This document shows, in pieces, positions 47,768-60,033 of a stretch of 64,000 nt of DNA. The stretch covers positions 89,956-153,955 of the forward strand of contig CAAGGL010000026.1 of assembly GCA_900769405.1 (NCBI GenBank). The letters run 5' to 3'. The position numbers and the translations under genes were made by a program. The notes beneath the pieces were generated by a model. The model had not been told where the DNA came from and did no database searches. It saw nothing but the letters and a program-made list of their open reading frames with translations. Every line of letters starts with the position of its first letter. Within the stretch, counting starts at the first letter, position 1. The DNA comes from an uncultured Alistipes sp. (GTDB taxonomy: Bacteria; Bacteroidota; Bacteroidia; Bacteroidales; Rikenellaceae).

Positions 47768-49024
47768 CTACCCCACCGTGACCTCAACAAGATCCTCGCG
47801 GCGGAGATACTTCTCGGCCAGGCGCTGCACATCCTCGGGCGTGCAACGACGAATAGCCTCGACCGTGCGCTCGACGGCGTGGTTGTCAGTTCCGCACTGC
47901 ACATTCTCGATCGTCACATCGACAATACCGAACGGACCGTCCAAAATTCGCATCATCTCGCCCACCATAATATTCTTGACCAGACCGAGTTCCTCCTCCG
48001 AAATCAGTTCGTGACGCAGACGCTCGATCTCGGTATAGATCTGGTGCAGGGTATCCTCGCGAGCTGCCTCGGCAACCTGCGTTGCGATAGCCAGATAGCC
48101 CGCGCGATCGAGGTTGACCATACCCGCGAAAACGCCATAAGTGTAGCCACGTTCCTCACGCAGATTACGCATCAGGCGCGAGCCGAAATAACCGCCCAGC
48201 ACCGTCGCAACCACCTGCATACCAACATAATCGGGATGATTGCGCGTAAATAGCATACGACCCACACGCACGGCCGACTGCACCGCGCCCTCGTGCTCCA
48301 AACGCACGCTCGGAGTCTGCACCGCCTCGGGGAAAATCAACTCTCGGCGGTCGCCGCTCTGAGGCAGTTGCATACATATATTTTCGATCGCAGCGAGCGC
48401 CTCGTCTGTCAGGTCGCCACTGCACACCACAAAGCAGTTGTCGGCGGTGTAGTGACGGCGGTAGAAATCGACCACCGCATCGCGCGTCAGCGTGTCGTAA
48501 GCCGACTCGGGAGCCGAGATACCGTAGGGGTGCTCGGCGCCAAACATCGCCGCTGCAAATGCCTCACGCACACGCACATCGACCTTGCGGCGCTCGATCG
48601 ACAATCGCTGTCGACGCTTCATTCGGTAGGAGTCGAACTCCTCCTGCGGGAAAGCGGGACGGAGCAGAATCTCCTCGGCCATACTCAACGTCGGCAGGAA
48701 AAATTTCGACAGCGCGCAGAAGCTCACCACAACCACATCGCGATCGACCGAAATATCAAAATACGAGCCATAGAAATCGAGTTGCTCGGCAATCTGTCGT
48801 GCGGTGTAGCGATTACTACCCTCGCTGAGCAGGTTGGCGGTTGCCGTTGCCGAGAAAAGGGTTGTCTGGCGCGACGATCCCGCACCGAAAACAAAGCTCA
48901 GGCGCACGACCTCTTGTTCATGATTTTCAAGCATATACAGGCGCACGCCATTCGACAGCATCGACAGACGCGCAGTGGCCACATCGACACGCTCTGGAAT
49001 GCGGATCGACGGGCGGCGGGGCAT
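47768..49024 (-). CDS. M16-family peptidase subunit, catalytically inactive
   Basis: A 418-aa protein of the insulinase fold (LSNGVRLYMLENHEQEVVRL at the N-terminus). The zinc motif HxxEH is absent; the aligned region reads TATANLLSEGSNR. The C-terminal half retains the partner-type RxxY region (RNLREERGYTYGVF). This is the usual non-catalytic partner of a heterodimeric M16B protease, and the active subunit is encoded immediately upstream. The start at 49024 is one base after the upstream stop codon. Confidence 0.9.
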   Translation of the reverse strand: MPRRPSIRIPERVDVATARLSMLSNGVRLYMLENHEQEVVRLSFVFGAGSSRQTTLFSATATANLLSEGSNRYTARQIAEQLDFYGSYFDISVDRDVVVVSFCALSKFFLPTLSMAEEILLRPAFPQEEFDSYRMKRRQRLSIERRKVDVRVREAFAAAMFGAEHPYGISAPESAYDTLTRDAVVDFYRRHYTADNCFVVCSGDLTDEALAAIENICMQLPQSGDRRELIFPEAVQTPSVRLEHEGAVQSAVRVGRMLFTRNHPDYVGMQVVATVLGGYFGSRLMRNLREERGYTYGVFAGMVNLDRAGYLAIATQVAEAAREDTLHQIYTEIERLRHELISEEELGLVKNIMVGEMMRILDGPFGIVDVTIENVQCGTDNHAVERTVEAIRRCTPEDVQRLAEKYLRREDLVEVTVG

Positions 49025-49025
49025 A

Positions 49026-50273
49026 CTATTTCGTCTCATTTGCAGCACGGTAGATTAGGGTTGAACTTCTCTCGGGGGTGAAGATTCGGCGGCACCCCTC
49101 CGCAATCTCATCGGCCGAAATCGAACGATAGATCGCCACCTCGCCATTGATCAATTCGGGCGTACCGAGCATCGAATAGTAACCCAGGTTCATCGCCTTG
49201 TTCATCACATTCAGCTCTCCAAACAGCACTCCCGCCTCGAACTTATTGCGCACCTTTTCAAGCTCATAGTCGCCCACGCGCTCGGTTTGCAGGCGGTGCA
49301 GTTCGTCCCACAGAGCAGCCTCAGCCGCCGCAACCTCAACACCCGGTGCCACCTGACCCGTCATCACGAACATCCCTGCATCGACATCGCCCGTAATGTA
49401 GGCATTGACCGCACCGAACAATCGGCGATGACGCACCAGCGCATCGTACAATCGAGCCGACTCGCCACCAGCCAGCAGATCGCTCACCAAATCAAGCAGA
49501 TAGTAGTCGCGGCTGTGGCGGTTGCCCATCGGGAAGGTGATCGTAATCGAGGTCGCAGGGACATTGCGCTCGACCTCCAAACGGCGCGCCTCAGTCTGCT
49601 CAGGCTCGACGGGCAAAACATCGGGTGTGAAAGACCCGTCGGCAATACCGCCAAACCACTTCTCGGCCAGCTCAAAAACGCGCTGCTCCTCGATATCGCC
49701 CACCACGCTCAAAATGGCATTCGAGGGGCGATAGTAGCGATGATAAAATGCCTCGGCCTCGGCAATCGTCGCTGCCGCAACGTGGTCGGGCGTCAATCCG
49801 ATGGTCGCCCAACGGTAAGGGTGCACGCGGTAGTGCAGTGCACGTGCAAGCATCATCTGGTCGCCATAGGGTTGATTCAGATAGCGCTGGTTATACTCTT
49901 CAAGCACAACACGTTTCTCGGCCTCGAACTTACGACGCGAGAGGCGCAAACCGGTCATTCGGTCGCTTTCGAGCCAGAGCGCCGTCTCGACATTTGCCGT
50001 CGGCAACGTGATATAGAAATCGGTATAATCGTTGTTGGTGAAGGCATTGTTTTCGCCACACGCCATCTGCACGGGAGTATCGAAATCGGGGATACGTCGC
50101 GTACCTCTAAACATCAGATGCTCAAACAGATGCGCAAAGCCCGTATGGTCGGGATGTTCGTTTCGCGCACCGACGCAATAGAGCAGATTGACCGCCGCCA
50201 GCTTCGAATGTCGATCGCGACTCGCTGCCACGCGCAATCCGTTCGTAAGGGTATGTAATTTGTAGTTGATCAC
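49026..50273 (-). CDS. M16-family zinc peptidase, active subunit
   Basis: A 415-aa protein with the inverted zinc motif HLFEH (His48, Glu51, His52) and the distal Glu region typical of M16B. The substrate is unknown; such proteases often degrade peptides or signal sequences. No signal peptide is visible, so it is probably cytoplasmic. It forms an operon with the inactive subunit downstream (1-bp gap). Confidence 0.93.
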   Translation of the reverse strand: MINYKLHTLTNGLRVAASRDRHSKLAAVNLLYCVGARNEHPDHTGFAHLFEHLMFRGTRRIPDFDTPVQMACGENNAFTNNDYTDFYITLPTANVETALWLESDRMTGLRLSRRKFEAEKRVVLEEYNQRYLNQPYGDQMMLARALHYRVHPYRWATIGLTPDHVAAATIAEAEAFYHRYYRPSNAILSVVGDIEEQRVFELAEKWFGGIADGSFTPDVLPVEPEQTEARRLEVERNVPATSITITFPMGNRHSRDYYLLDLVSDLLAGGESARLYDALVRHRRLFGAVNAYITGDVDAGMFVMTGQVAPGVEVAAAEAALWDELHRLQTERVGDYELEKVRNKFEAGVLFGELNVMNKAMNLGYYSMLGTPELINGEVAIYRSISADEIAEGCRRIFTPERSSTLIYRAANETK

Positions 50274-50413
50274 GTTTGGTTGAATTGTTTAATCGGGGAC
50301 AAATTTATGAAATATATTCCGAAATTGACTACACTCGCCCTCCGCGCGGTCGAAAGAATGTGCCGAAAGGCAGGTTTTTTGTTATATATATAGGAATTTC
50401 GGATATTTCTTTG

Positions 50414-50502
50414 TAAATTTGTGCGATTTTTTGCGTGCCGCGAACCTCTGTCTGCGGCAATCGTCTAACCGTCAGCCGCGAAGGCCGACCTTTGGACCAA
50501 AG
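50414..50502 (+). promoter_or_regulatory. nifJ promoter -7 box and structured leader
   Basis: TAAATTTG (50414-50421) is a -7 match. The leader of about 130 nt contains GCGGC paired with GCCGC across 16 nt, and a CTTTGG-A-CCAAAG palindrome. No known riboswitch was recognised. Confidence 0.4.
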
Positions 50503-50555
50503 AGTGAACAAAAAGAAAATAATTAATACACAACGTAAACTGAAAATTTACACAG

Positions 50556-54089
<3,534 letters not shown>

Positions 54090-54119
54090 ACGGAGCAATC
54101 CGAAATAGTATATAATCGA

Positions 54120-54162
54120 CGAGGGCCAAACGACGAGTAGAGGAGTTTGGCTCTCGTTTTTT
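54120..54162 (+). terminator. Terminator after nifJ
   Basis: A 12-bp stem CGAGGGCCAAAC/GTTTGGCTCTCG (one G-T) followed by T6. Confidence 0.9.
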
Positions 54163-54184
54163 GAAAAACGAACATACGACAATT

Positions 54185-54598
54185 ATGAAACGAATTCTTT
54201 TGGCAATGATTGCAACGATTTCAATGGCGGCTTGCACCAAACAGCCCGTCGCACTCGAAAATACCGAATGGAAACTCGTCGAATTGCGAGGCGCAACCAA
54301 CGAACTCTTCGCTGCCGAGCCCGACACCTTTTTCTTCACGCTCTCGACCGAGAATGGACTGAATGGCGTGGGCGCGTGCAACTCGTTCTTCGGTAACTAC
54401 CAGATCAGCGCTATCGATTCGATCCTGATCCAGCCGATGGGTATGACCCAGATGGCGTGCAAGGATATGGCACTCGAAGATGAGTTCATCAAAATGCTCT
54501 ACGAGGTGAACACCTACTCGATCGATGGCAACCGCCTCACGCTCTTCAACGAGGGCACGAAGGTTGCCGAGTTGGAGGCTGTGACGACCGAGAAGTAG
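54185..54598 (+). CDS. META-domain lipoprotein (HslJ-like)
   Basis: A 137-aa lipoprotein (signal ends SMAACTKQ). The domain begins LENTEWKLVELRG and includes NGLNGVGACNSFFGNYQ and MGMTQMACKDMALEDEF, characteristic of META/HslJ domains. Function unclear; HslJ is linked to stress and novobiocin tolerance in E. coli. The start at 54185 is chosen for the signal peptide. Confidence 0.9.
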   Translation: MKRILLAMIATISMAACTKQPVALENTEWKLVELRGATNELFAAEPDTFFFTLSTENGLNGVGACNSFFGNYQISAIDSILIQPMGMTQMACKDMALEDEFIKMLYEVNTYSIDGNRLTLFNEGTKVAELEAVTTEK

Positions 54599-54622
54599 TC
54601 CGTCATACCTTATTATTAATAG

Positions 54623-54662
54623 CAGACCCCGATCAGCCGAGAGCCGATCGGGGTCTGTTTGG
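54623..54662. terminator. Terminator between the META gene and tnaA
   Basis: CAGACCCCGATC/GATCGGGGTCTG, 12-bp perfect stem, then a TTTGG-type tail. Confidence 0.85.
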
Positions 54663-54681
54663 TTTAAGGGTAAGAGAAGGG

Positions 54682-56061
54682 CTACTTTGCGGGCTCCAAC
54701 TCAACGGTGAAGTGGCGCATAATGGGCTGCTCGCGGGTGATCACATAACCACGAGTGATCTGGTCACGGCGATCGTAAACATTCTTCAATGCAGCTGCAA
54801 TCACGTCCATATGGTTGTTGGTATAGACGCGGCGCGGAATAGCCAAGCGCAACAATTCGAGCTCAGGATAGCGATTCTCGCGGGTAACGGGGTCACGGTC
54901 GGCCAAAATAGCACCGATCTCAACGCCACGAATACCTGCCTCCAAATAGAGTTCAACGCCCAGAGTCTGAGCCGTAAACTCCTCCTTCGGCACGTTGGGC
55001 AGCACCTTGCGCGCATCAACGAAGATCGCGTGACCACCAGCGGGACGCTGATAGGGAATACCGTACTCGTCGAGTTTCTTGCCCAGATACTCAACCTGAC
55101 CGATACGGGTTTCGAGGTAGTCGAACTCGGTACCCTCGTCAAGACCTACTGCCAGCGCATTCATATCACGACCCGACATACCGCCATAGGTGATATAACC
55201 CTCGTTCATAATGCAGAACATCTGGCAGCGACGCCACAGAGCCTCGTCGCGGAACGCCACGAAACCACCCATATTGACAATCGCGTCCTTCTTCGACGAC
55301 ATCGTCATAATGTCGGCATACGAGAACATCTCGCGCACGATCTCTTTGATCGTCTTATCGGCATAACCCTCCTCGCGCTTCTTGATGAAGTAGGCATTCT
55401 CGGCAAAGCGCGCCGAGTCGATCTGCAACAGCACACCATACTTGCGGCACAGTGCCGACACCTCGCGGATATTTGCCATCGAAACGGGCTGACCACCAGC
55501 GGTATTGTTCGTAACTGTCAGTACCACAGCAGGGATACGCTCCTTCGGATAGGTTTTGAGCACCTCCTCCAACTTTGCGGGATCGAGGTTACCCTTGAAC
55601 GGAATTTCGAGTTGGGTATCCTTCGCCTCATCGATCGTGCAGTCGATAGCGTGCGCACGACGATACTCGATATGACCCTTCGTAGTGTCGAAATGCGAGT
55701 TACCGGGCAGCACGTCGTCCTCCTTGATAATGGTCGAATAGAGAACATTCTCAGCCGCGCGACCCTGATGCGTGGGCAGGAAGTAGTCGAAACCGAGAAT
55801 ATCCTTGATCGCCTGCTTCATATTGTAGTACGACTTGGCACCGGCATAGCTCTCGTCGCCAAGCATAATTGCCGACCACTGGCGGTCGCTCATCGCGCCC
55901 GTACCCGAGTCGGTCAGCAGGTCGATAAACACCTGCTCGCTGCGCAGGCCAAACAGATTGTAATGCGCCTCAGCAATCCACTTCTCACGCTCGGCGCGAG
56001 TGCTGCGACGTAAAGGCTCTACCATCTTAATTCGGTAGGATTCTGCATAGGGAAGTTCCAT
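54682..56061 (-). CDS. tnaA: Tryptophanase
   Basis: PLP enzyme that splits tryptophan into indole, pyruvate and ammonia. The PLP Lys is in MTMSSKKDA (about residue 257). The close relative tyrosine phenol-lyase is argued against by two specificity sites: HFDTTKGH has Asp where TPL has Thr, and GIRGVEIGAIL has Ile where TPL has Arg (MERG). Length 459 aa is usual. Indole production fits an Alistipes-like host. Upstream leader of about 235 nt; see the promoter and hairpin entries. Confidence 0.93.
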   Translation of the reverse strand: MELPYAESYRIKMVEPLRRSTRAEREKWIAEAHYNLFGLRSEQVFIDLLTDSGTGAMSDRQWSAIMLGDESYAGAKSYYNMKQAIKDILGFDYFLPTHQGRAAENVLYSTIIKEDDVLPGNSHFDTTKGHIEYRRAHAIDCTIDEAKDTQLEIPFKGNLDPAKLEEVLKTYPKERIPAVVLTVTNNTAGGQPVSMANIREVSALCRKYGVLLQIDSARFAENAYFIKKREEGYADKTIKEIVREMFSYADIMTMSSKKDAIVNMGGFVAFRDEALWRRCQMFCIMNEGYITYGGMSGRDMNALAVGLDEGTEFDYLETRIGQVEYLGKKLDEYGIPYQRPAGGHAIFVDARKVLPNVPKEEFTAQTLGVELYLEAGIRGVEIGAILADRDPVTRENRYPELELLRLAIPRRVYTNNHMDVIAAALKNVYDRRDQITRGYVITREQPIMRHFTVELEPAK

Positions 56062-56186
56062 AGTTCTAAATGTTTTTTGTAGTTTTATTGGTTGATAGAT
56101 TGATCTTTACCATATCGCCACGCACACCGATACGTTGCGTACTGATGGGCAATAGCGGCAAATGTGTAATTGTGAAAAGGGGATCG

Positions 56187-56214
56187 GCCCACGCGCCGAG
56201 AGGCGTTCGCGGGC
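56187..56214 (-). promoter_or_regulatory. Stable hairpin in the tnaA leader
   Basis: Transcribed from the minus strand, GCCC...CGCC-TCTC-GGCG...GGGC forms a G/C-rich stem with small internal loops about 125 nt before tnaA. It might be an attenuation or stability element. A 25-codon frame without Trp (56217-56294) precedes it. Confidence 0.4.
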
Positions 56215-56301
56215 AGTTATGAGAGGAATTCGTCGCGTTTTTTGATATTTCGGAACTGCTGTGCCGAATACGCTATAATGCTTTGAATCTTCATCTTTTG
56301 A

Positions 56302-56333
56302 CAAATATACAAATTCTCCGCGAGAAAAACAAA
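56302..56333 (-). promoter_or_regulatory. tnaA promoter
   Basis: On the minus strand TTTG, 20 bp, TATATTTG; a full consensus match. Confidence 0.65.
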
Positions 56334-56340
56334 AGAAAAA

Positions 56341-56416
56341 ATTTCAGTTGGCGACTTCCGTGAAATCGACACATACTCGCGCGCCCTTTGGGCGACCTCC
56401 CCAGCCCGCAAGTATG
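56341..56416 (+). repeat. Structured intergenic element, copy C (decayed)
   Basis: ATTTCA/TGAAAT arms enclose 14 nt (first hairpin, loose). Then CATACT-x-GCG pairs with CGC-x-AGTATG around the hairpin CGCCC-TTT-GGGCG and the C-rich strand ACCTCCCCAGCC. The order of parts is as in copies A and B; the outer stem is shorter and mismatched. It is located between the divergent tnaA and serS promoters. Confidence 0.55.
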
Positions 56417-56501
56417 CGCATAATCAAGCCCACCGACACCGAAAAACAGAGAAAAAATCAAAATGCACCTATGTGACGTGTGAATTTTGAATTAAAATTT
56501 A

Positions 56502-56509
56502 TAACTTTG
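56502..56509 (+). promoter_or_regulatory. -7 box of serS
   Basis: TAACTTTG, 50 bp before the ATG; no clear -33. Confidence 0.45.
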
Positions 56510-56558
56510 TGGTTTAATACAATAGCTCTCGCAAACAAAACTAAAAACAGATAACAAT

Positions 56559-57830
56559 ATGCTAACTATCAAGCAAATCCGCGATGACAAAGCCGCTGCA
56601 ATTGCAAAGCTGGCTAAGAAAGGCGTCGATGCTGCGCCCGTCATCGATAAGATCATTGAGCTCGACGACCGCCGTCGTGCTATTCAGGTTGAGTTGGATA
56701 CGATGCTCGCTGCACAGAACAAGGCTGCCAAGGAGATTGGTATGCTGATGGGTCAGGGTCACCGCGACGAGGCTGAGCAGGCTAAGGCTAATGTGGCTGA
56801 GTTGAAGAAGAAGTCGGCAGAGTTGCAGGTTGAGTCGACAAACGTACAGGAGGAGTTGAACGCTGCGATCGTGTCGCTGCCCAACTTCCCCGCTGAGATC
56901 GTTCCCGAAGGTCGCACGGCTGAGGACAACGTGGTGGTTAAGTTGGTGGAGAACTACTCGGAACTGCCCGAGAATCCCCTGCCCCACTGGGAGTTGGCTC
57001 GCAAGTACGACATCATCGACTTCGAGCTGGGCGTGAAGCTCACCGGCGCAGGTTTCCCCGTATATAAGGGCAAGGGCGCTCGTTTGCAGCGCGCGCTGAT
57101 CAACTACTTCCTCGATCACAATACCGCTGCTGGTTATCAGGAGGTTGAGCCCCCCATTATGGTTAATGAGGCGTCGGGCTTCGGTACCGGTCAGCTGCCC
57201 GATAAGGAGGGTCAGATGTACCACGCTACGGCCGATAACTTCTACCTCGTTCCGACGGCTGAGGTTCCCGTAACCAACATCTTCCGCGATGTGATCCTCG
57301 ATGAGAGCGACTTCCCCGTGAAGGTTACCGCTTACACCCCCTGCTTCCGTCGCGAGGCCGGTTCGTATGGTAAGGACGTGCGCGGTTTGAACCGTCTGCA
57401 CCAGTTCGATAAGGTTGAGATCGTGCAGTTGGCTCTGCCCGAGAAGTCGTATGAGGCTTTGGACGGTATGGTTGCTCACGTTGAGCAGTTGGTTCGCTCG
57501 CTCGGTCTGCCCTATCGTATCCTGCGTCTGTGCGGTGGCGATATGTCGTTCACCTCGGCTCTGACCTACGATTTCGAGGTTTACTCGGAGGCTCAGAAGC
57601 GCTGGTTGGAGGTTTCGTCGGTATCGAACTTCGAGTCGTTCCAGGCTAACCGTTTGAAGTTGCGCTACCGCTCGGCCGACAAAAAGACCCAGCTGGCACA
57701 CACTTTGAATGGTTCGTCGTTGGCACTGCCCCGCATCGTGGCTGCACTGCTCGAAAACAATCAAACCGAGAACGGTATCCGTATCCCCGAGGTGCTGGTA
57801 CCCTACACCGGTTTCGATATGATCGACTAA
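56559..57830 (+). CDS. serS: Seryl-tRNA synthetase
   Basis: Charges tRNA-Ser. It is 423 aa: N-terminal coiled-coil arm (about 30-105) that contacts the long variable arm of tRNA-Ser, then the class II catalytic core. Motif 2 is TPCFRREAGSYGKDVRGLNR, motif 3 ends in NGSSLALPRIVAALLENNQ. Usual length and start. Confidence 0.98.
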   Translation: MLTIKQIRDDKAAAIAKLAKKGVDAAPVIDKIIELDDRRRAIQVELDTMLAAQNKAAKEIGMLMGQGHRDEAEQAKANVAELKKKSAELQVESTNVQEELNAAIVSLPNFPAEIVPEGRTAEDNVVVKLVENYSELPENPLPHWELARKYDIIDFELGVKLTGAGFPVYKGKGARLQRALINYFLDHNTAAGYQEVEPPIMVNEASGFGTGQLPDKEGQMYHATADNFYLVPTAEVPVTNIFRDVILDESDFPVKVTAYTPCFRREAGSYGKDVRGLNRLHQFDKVEIVQLALPEKSYEALDGMVAHVEQLVRSLGLPYRILRLCGGDMSFTSALTYDFEVYSEAQKRWLEVSSVSNFESFQANRLKLRYRSADKKTQLAHTLNGSSLALPRIVAALLENNQTENGIRIPEVLVPYTGFDMID

Positions 57831-57902
57831 CGAAAGCAACAATAAATCGAGGTTGCGCACGAAAATTCTTCGCGAAAGGTGGCGTAATCTCGATTTTTTG
57901 TA

Positions 57903-57910
57903 TATATTTG
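57903..57910 (+). promoter_or_regulatory. -7 box of the ferredoxin gene
   Basis: TATATTTG, 37 bp before the ATG. Confidence 0.5.
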
Positions 57911-57947
57911 CATAACGAAATTTCTTAAACTCATTAAATTTACTACA

Positions 57948-58118
57948 ATGGCTTACAAAATCAATCCCGATCTGTGCGTAGCATGTGGCTCGTGCATCGA
58001 CGAATGTCCGGTAGAGGCTATCTCGGCTGGTGATGTTTATGTAATCGATCCCGACAAGTGTATGGACTGCGGTACTTGCGCTGGTGTTTGCCCCTCGGAG
58101 GCAATCTCGGCTGAGTAA
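57948..58118 (+). CDS. 2[4Fe-4S] ferredoxin
   Basis: A 56-aa clostridial-type ferredoxin with two complete motifs, CVACGSCIDECP (residues 10-21) and CMDCGTCAGVCP (about 38-49), symmetrical halves. A soluble low-potential electron carrier, the natural partner of the pyruvate oxidoreductase encoded 4 kb upstream. It has its own -7 box and a strong terminator. Confidence 0.97.
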   Translation: MAYKINPDLCVACGSCIDECPVEAISAGDVYVIDPDKCMDCGTCAGVCPSEAISAE

Positions 58119-58152
58119 TCGGAGCTCTGACACAATCAGATACGCAACGAAT

Positions 58153-58188
58153 AAGGCTCGTTCCACTGCGGAACGAGCCTTACTTTTT
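58153..58188 (+). terminator. Terminator of the ferredoxin gene
   Basis: AAGGCTCGTTCC/GGAACGAGCCTT, 12-bp perfect stem, T5 tail. Confidence 0.93.
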
Positions 58189-58218
58189 GGCGGCGGGGAC
58201 TCTCTATCCCCCACTCAA

Positions 58219-58252
58219 AAAAGAGAGCGACCCTTTGCAGGATCGCTCTTAT
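58219..58252 (-). terminator. Terminator after proS
   Basis: On the minus strand AGAGCGATCC pairs with GGGTCGCTCT (one G-T) and a T6 tract follows. Confidence 0.85.
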
Positions 58253-58278
58253 GGTTTATTGCGGTCGGTCGCGGCTGA

Positions 58279-59760
58279 TTAGTAGCTGCGAGCAAACAGA
58301 ACGCGGTGGTGCGACGGCTTGCCCGAGAAGATGCAGGTACCCTCCTCCTCCTCGACATCGAGAGGAATACAGCGGATAGTTGCCTTCGTAGCCTCCTTGA
58401 TCGCCACCTCGGTCTCTACGGTGCCGTCCCAATGTGCCGAAATGAAACCACCCTTCTCGTCCAATACGCGGCAGAACTCGTCCCAAGTATCGACGCGAGT
58501 GATCATCGAGTTGCGGAAGTTGAGAGCCTTCTCGAAGATACCCTTCTGGATCTGGTCGAGCAACTCAACGATGTGCTCAACAATACCCTCCTGAGGCATC
58601 GTGCACTTTTCGAGAGTATCGCGGCGAGCAACCTCGATCGTACCGTTAGCGATGTCGCGGCCACCCATTGCCAGACGAACGGGCACACCCTTCAACTCAT
58701 ACTCGGCAAACTTGAAGCCCGAACGTACGTTGTCGCGGTCGTCGATCTTGACGCTAACGCCCTTAGCCTCCAAAGCCTCAGCAATCGGACGCAGCTTCTC
58801 GACTACGTTCTTCAACTCCTCCTCGCCCTTGTAGATAGGCACCATAACAACCTGAATGGGAGCCAGCTTCGGAGGCAGCACCAGACCGTTGTTATCCGAG
58901 TGAGCCATAATCAGCGCGCCCATCAGACGGGTCGAAACGCCCCACGACGTTGCCCAAACATACTCCAACTTACCCTCGCGAGTGGTGTACTGCACGTCGA
59001 ATGCCTTAGCGAAGTTCTGACCGAGGAAGTGCGAAGTACCGCTCTGCAAAGCCTTACCGTCCTGCATCAGAGCCTCGATGGTCAGCGTATCCAGCGCACC
59101 TGCAAAACGCTCGTTGGGGCTCTTGTGACCCACGATCACGGGCACACCCATAAAGTTCTCGGCGAAATCCTTATAAACGCCGATCATCTTTGTTGCCTCC
59201 TCGATAGCCTCCTCCTTAGTCTCGTGAGCGGTGTGACCCTCCTGCCACAGGAACTCGGCCGTGCGCAGGAACAGACGGGTACGCATCTCCCAACGAACTA
59301 CGTTAGCCCACTGGTTGCAGAGAATCGGCAGGTCGCGGTACGACTGGATCCAATTCTTGTAGGTGTTCCAGATGATGGTCTCCGAGGTAGGACGTACGAT
59401 CAACTCCTCTTCGAGCTTAGCTGCGGGATCGACCGTAACACCGCCATCGGGGCTATTCTTCAATCGGTAGTGAGTCACAACGGCGCACTCCTTAGCGAAG
59501 CCCTCGACGTGGTCAGCCTCACGCGAGAAGAACGACTTGGGAATAAAAAGTGGGAAATATGCATTCTGGTGACCGGTAGCCTTGAACATCTTGTCCAATG
59601 CCTCGTGCATCTTCTCCCAAATAGCGTAACCGTAGGGTTTGATTACCATACAACCACGCACAGCCGAATTCTCGGCCAGTCCGGCCTTCACGACCAGATC
59701 GTTGTACCACTGCGAATAGTTTTCCTCGCGGCGTGTCAAATCTTTTAATTCCTTTGCCAT
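58279..59760 (-). CDS. proS: Prolyl-tRNA synthetase (short, eukaryote/archaea-like type)
   Basis: A 493-aa ProRS of the type without the INS editing domain and with a C-terminal zinc-binding-like extension (VEEEEGTCIFSGKPS, ending FARSY), unlike the long E. coli type. Class II motif 2: VRWEMRTRLFLRTAEFLWQE; C-terminal anticodon domain starts near PIQVVMVPIYKG. A minus-strand -7 box (TACCTTTG) lies at 59818-59825. Confidence 0.97.
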   Translation of the reverse strand: MAKELKDLTRREENYSQWYNDLVVKAGLAENSAVRGCMVIKPYGYAIWEKMHEALDKMFKATGHQNAYFPLFIPKSFFSREADHVEGFAKECAVVTHYRLKNSPDGGVTVDPAAKLEEELIVRPTSETIIWNTYKNWIQSYRDLPILCNQWANVVRWEMRTRLFLRTAEFLWQEGHTAHETKEEAIEEATKMIGVYKDFAENFMGVPVIVGHKSPNERFAGALDTLTIEALMQDGKALQSGTSHFLGQNFAKAFDVQYTTREGKLEYVWATSWGVSTRLMGALIMAHSDNNGLVLPPKLAPIQVVMVPIYKGEEELKNVVEKLRPIAEALEAKGVSVKIDDRDNVRSGFKFAEYELKGVPVRLAMGGRDIANGTIEVARRDTLEKCTMPQEGIVEHIVELLDQIQKGIFEKALNFRNSMITRVDTWDEFCRVLDEKGGFISAHWDGTVETEVAIKEATKATIRCIPLDVEEEEGTCIFSGKPSHHRVLFARSY

Positions 59761-59833
59761 TTCTAAATATTATCTACTTTTCAATTATTACCACTTGATT
59801 GAGCCTCAGGCCGAGTGCAAAGGTACGTCTTTT

Positions 59834-59866
59834 TTTGCAATTATGATATAAAATCTCTATCTTTGA
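59834..59866 (+). promoter_or_regulatory. Promoter of the Trp/Tyr-rich lipoprotein gene
   Basis: TTTG, 21 bp, TATCTTTG, about 170 bp before the chosen ATG. Confidence 0.55.
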
Positions 59867-60033
59867 CCAAATAAATTGGGCGGTTCAACCGCCAAAATGG
59901 ACGCTTCGACGGTAATTGCGCTACACAATGCAACATTTTGCCCCATTTTTGCGTCTATATAATAGATGGTAACGATCATCGACCGAAGAATCGGCGCGAT
60001 TTTCGCCCGAAAACAAAGAAGAAATTATTGAAA

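Noticed and set aside
54682..56061. Tyrosine phenol-lyase as identity of this gene
   Set aside because: Two specificity positions (Asp in HFDTTKGH, Ile in VEIG) are those of tryptophanase.
56217..56294. TnaC-type leader peptide
   Set aside because: The 25-codon frame contains no Trp and no Pro at its end, and starts at the predicted transcript start.
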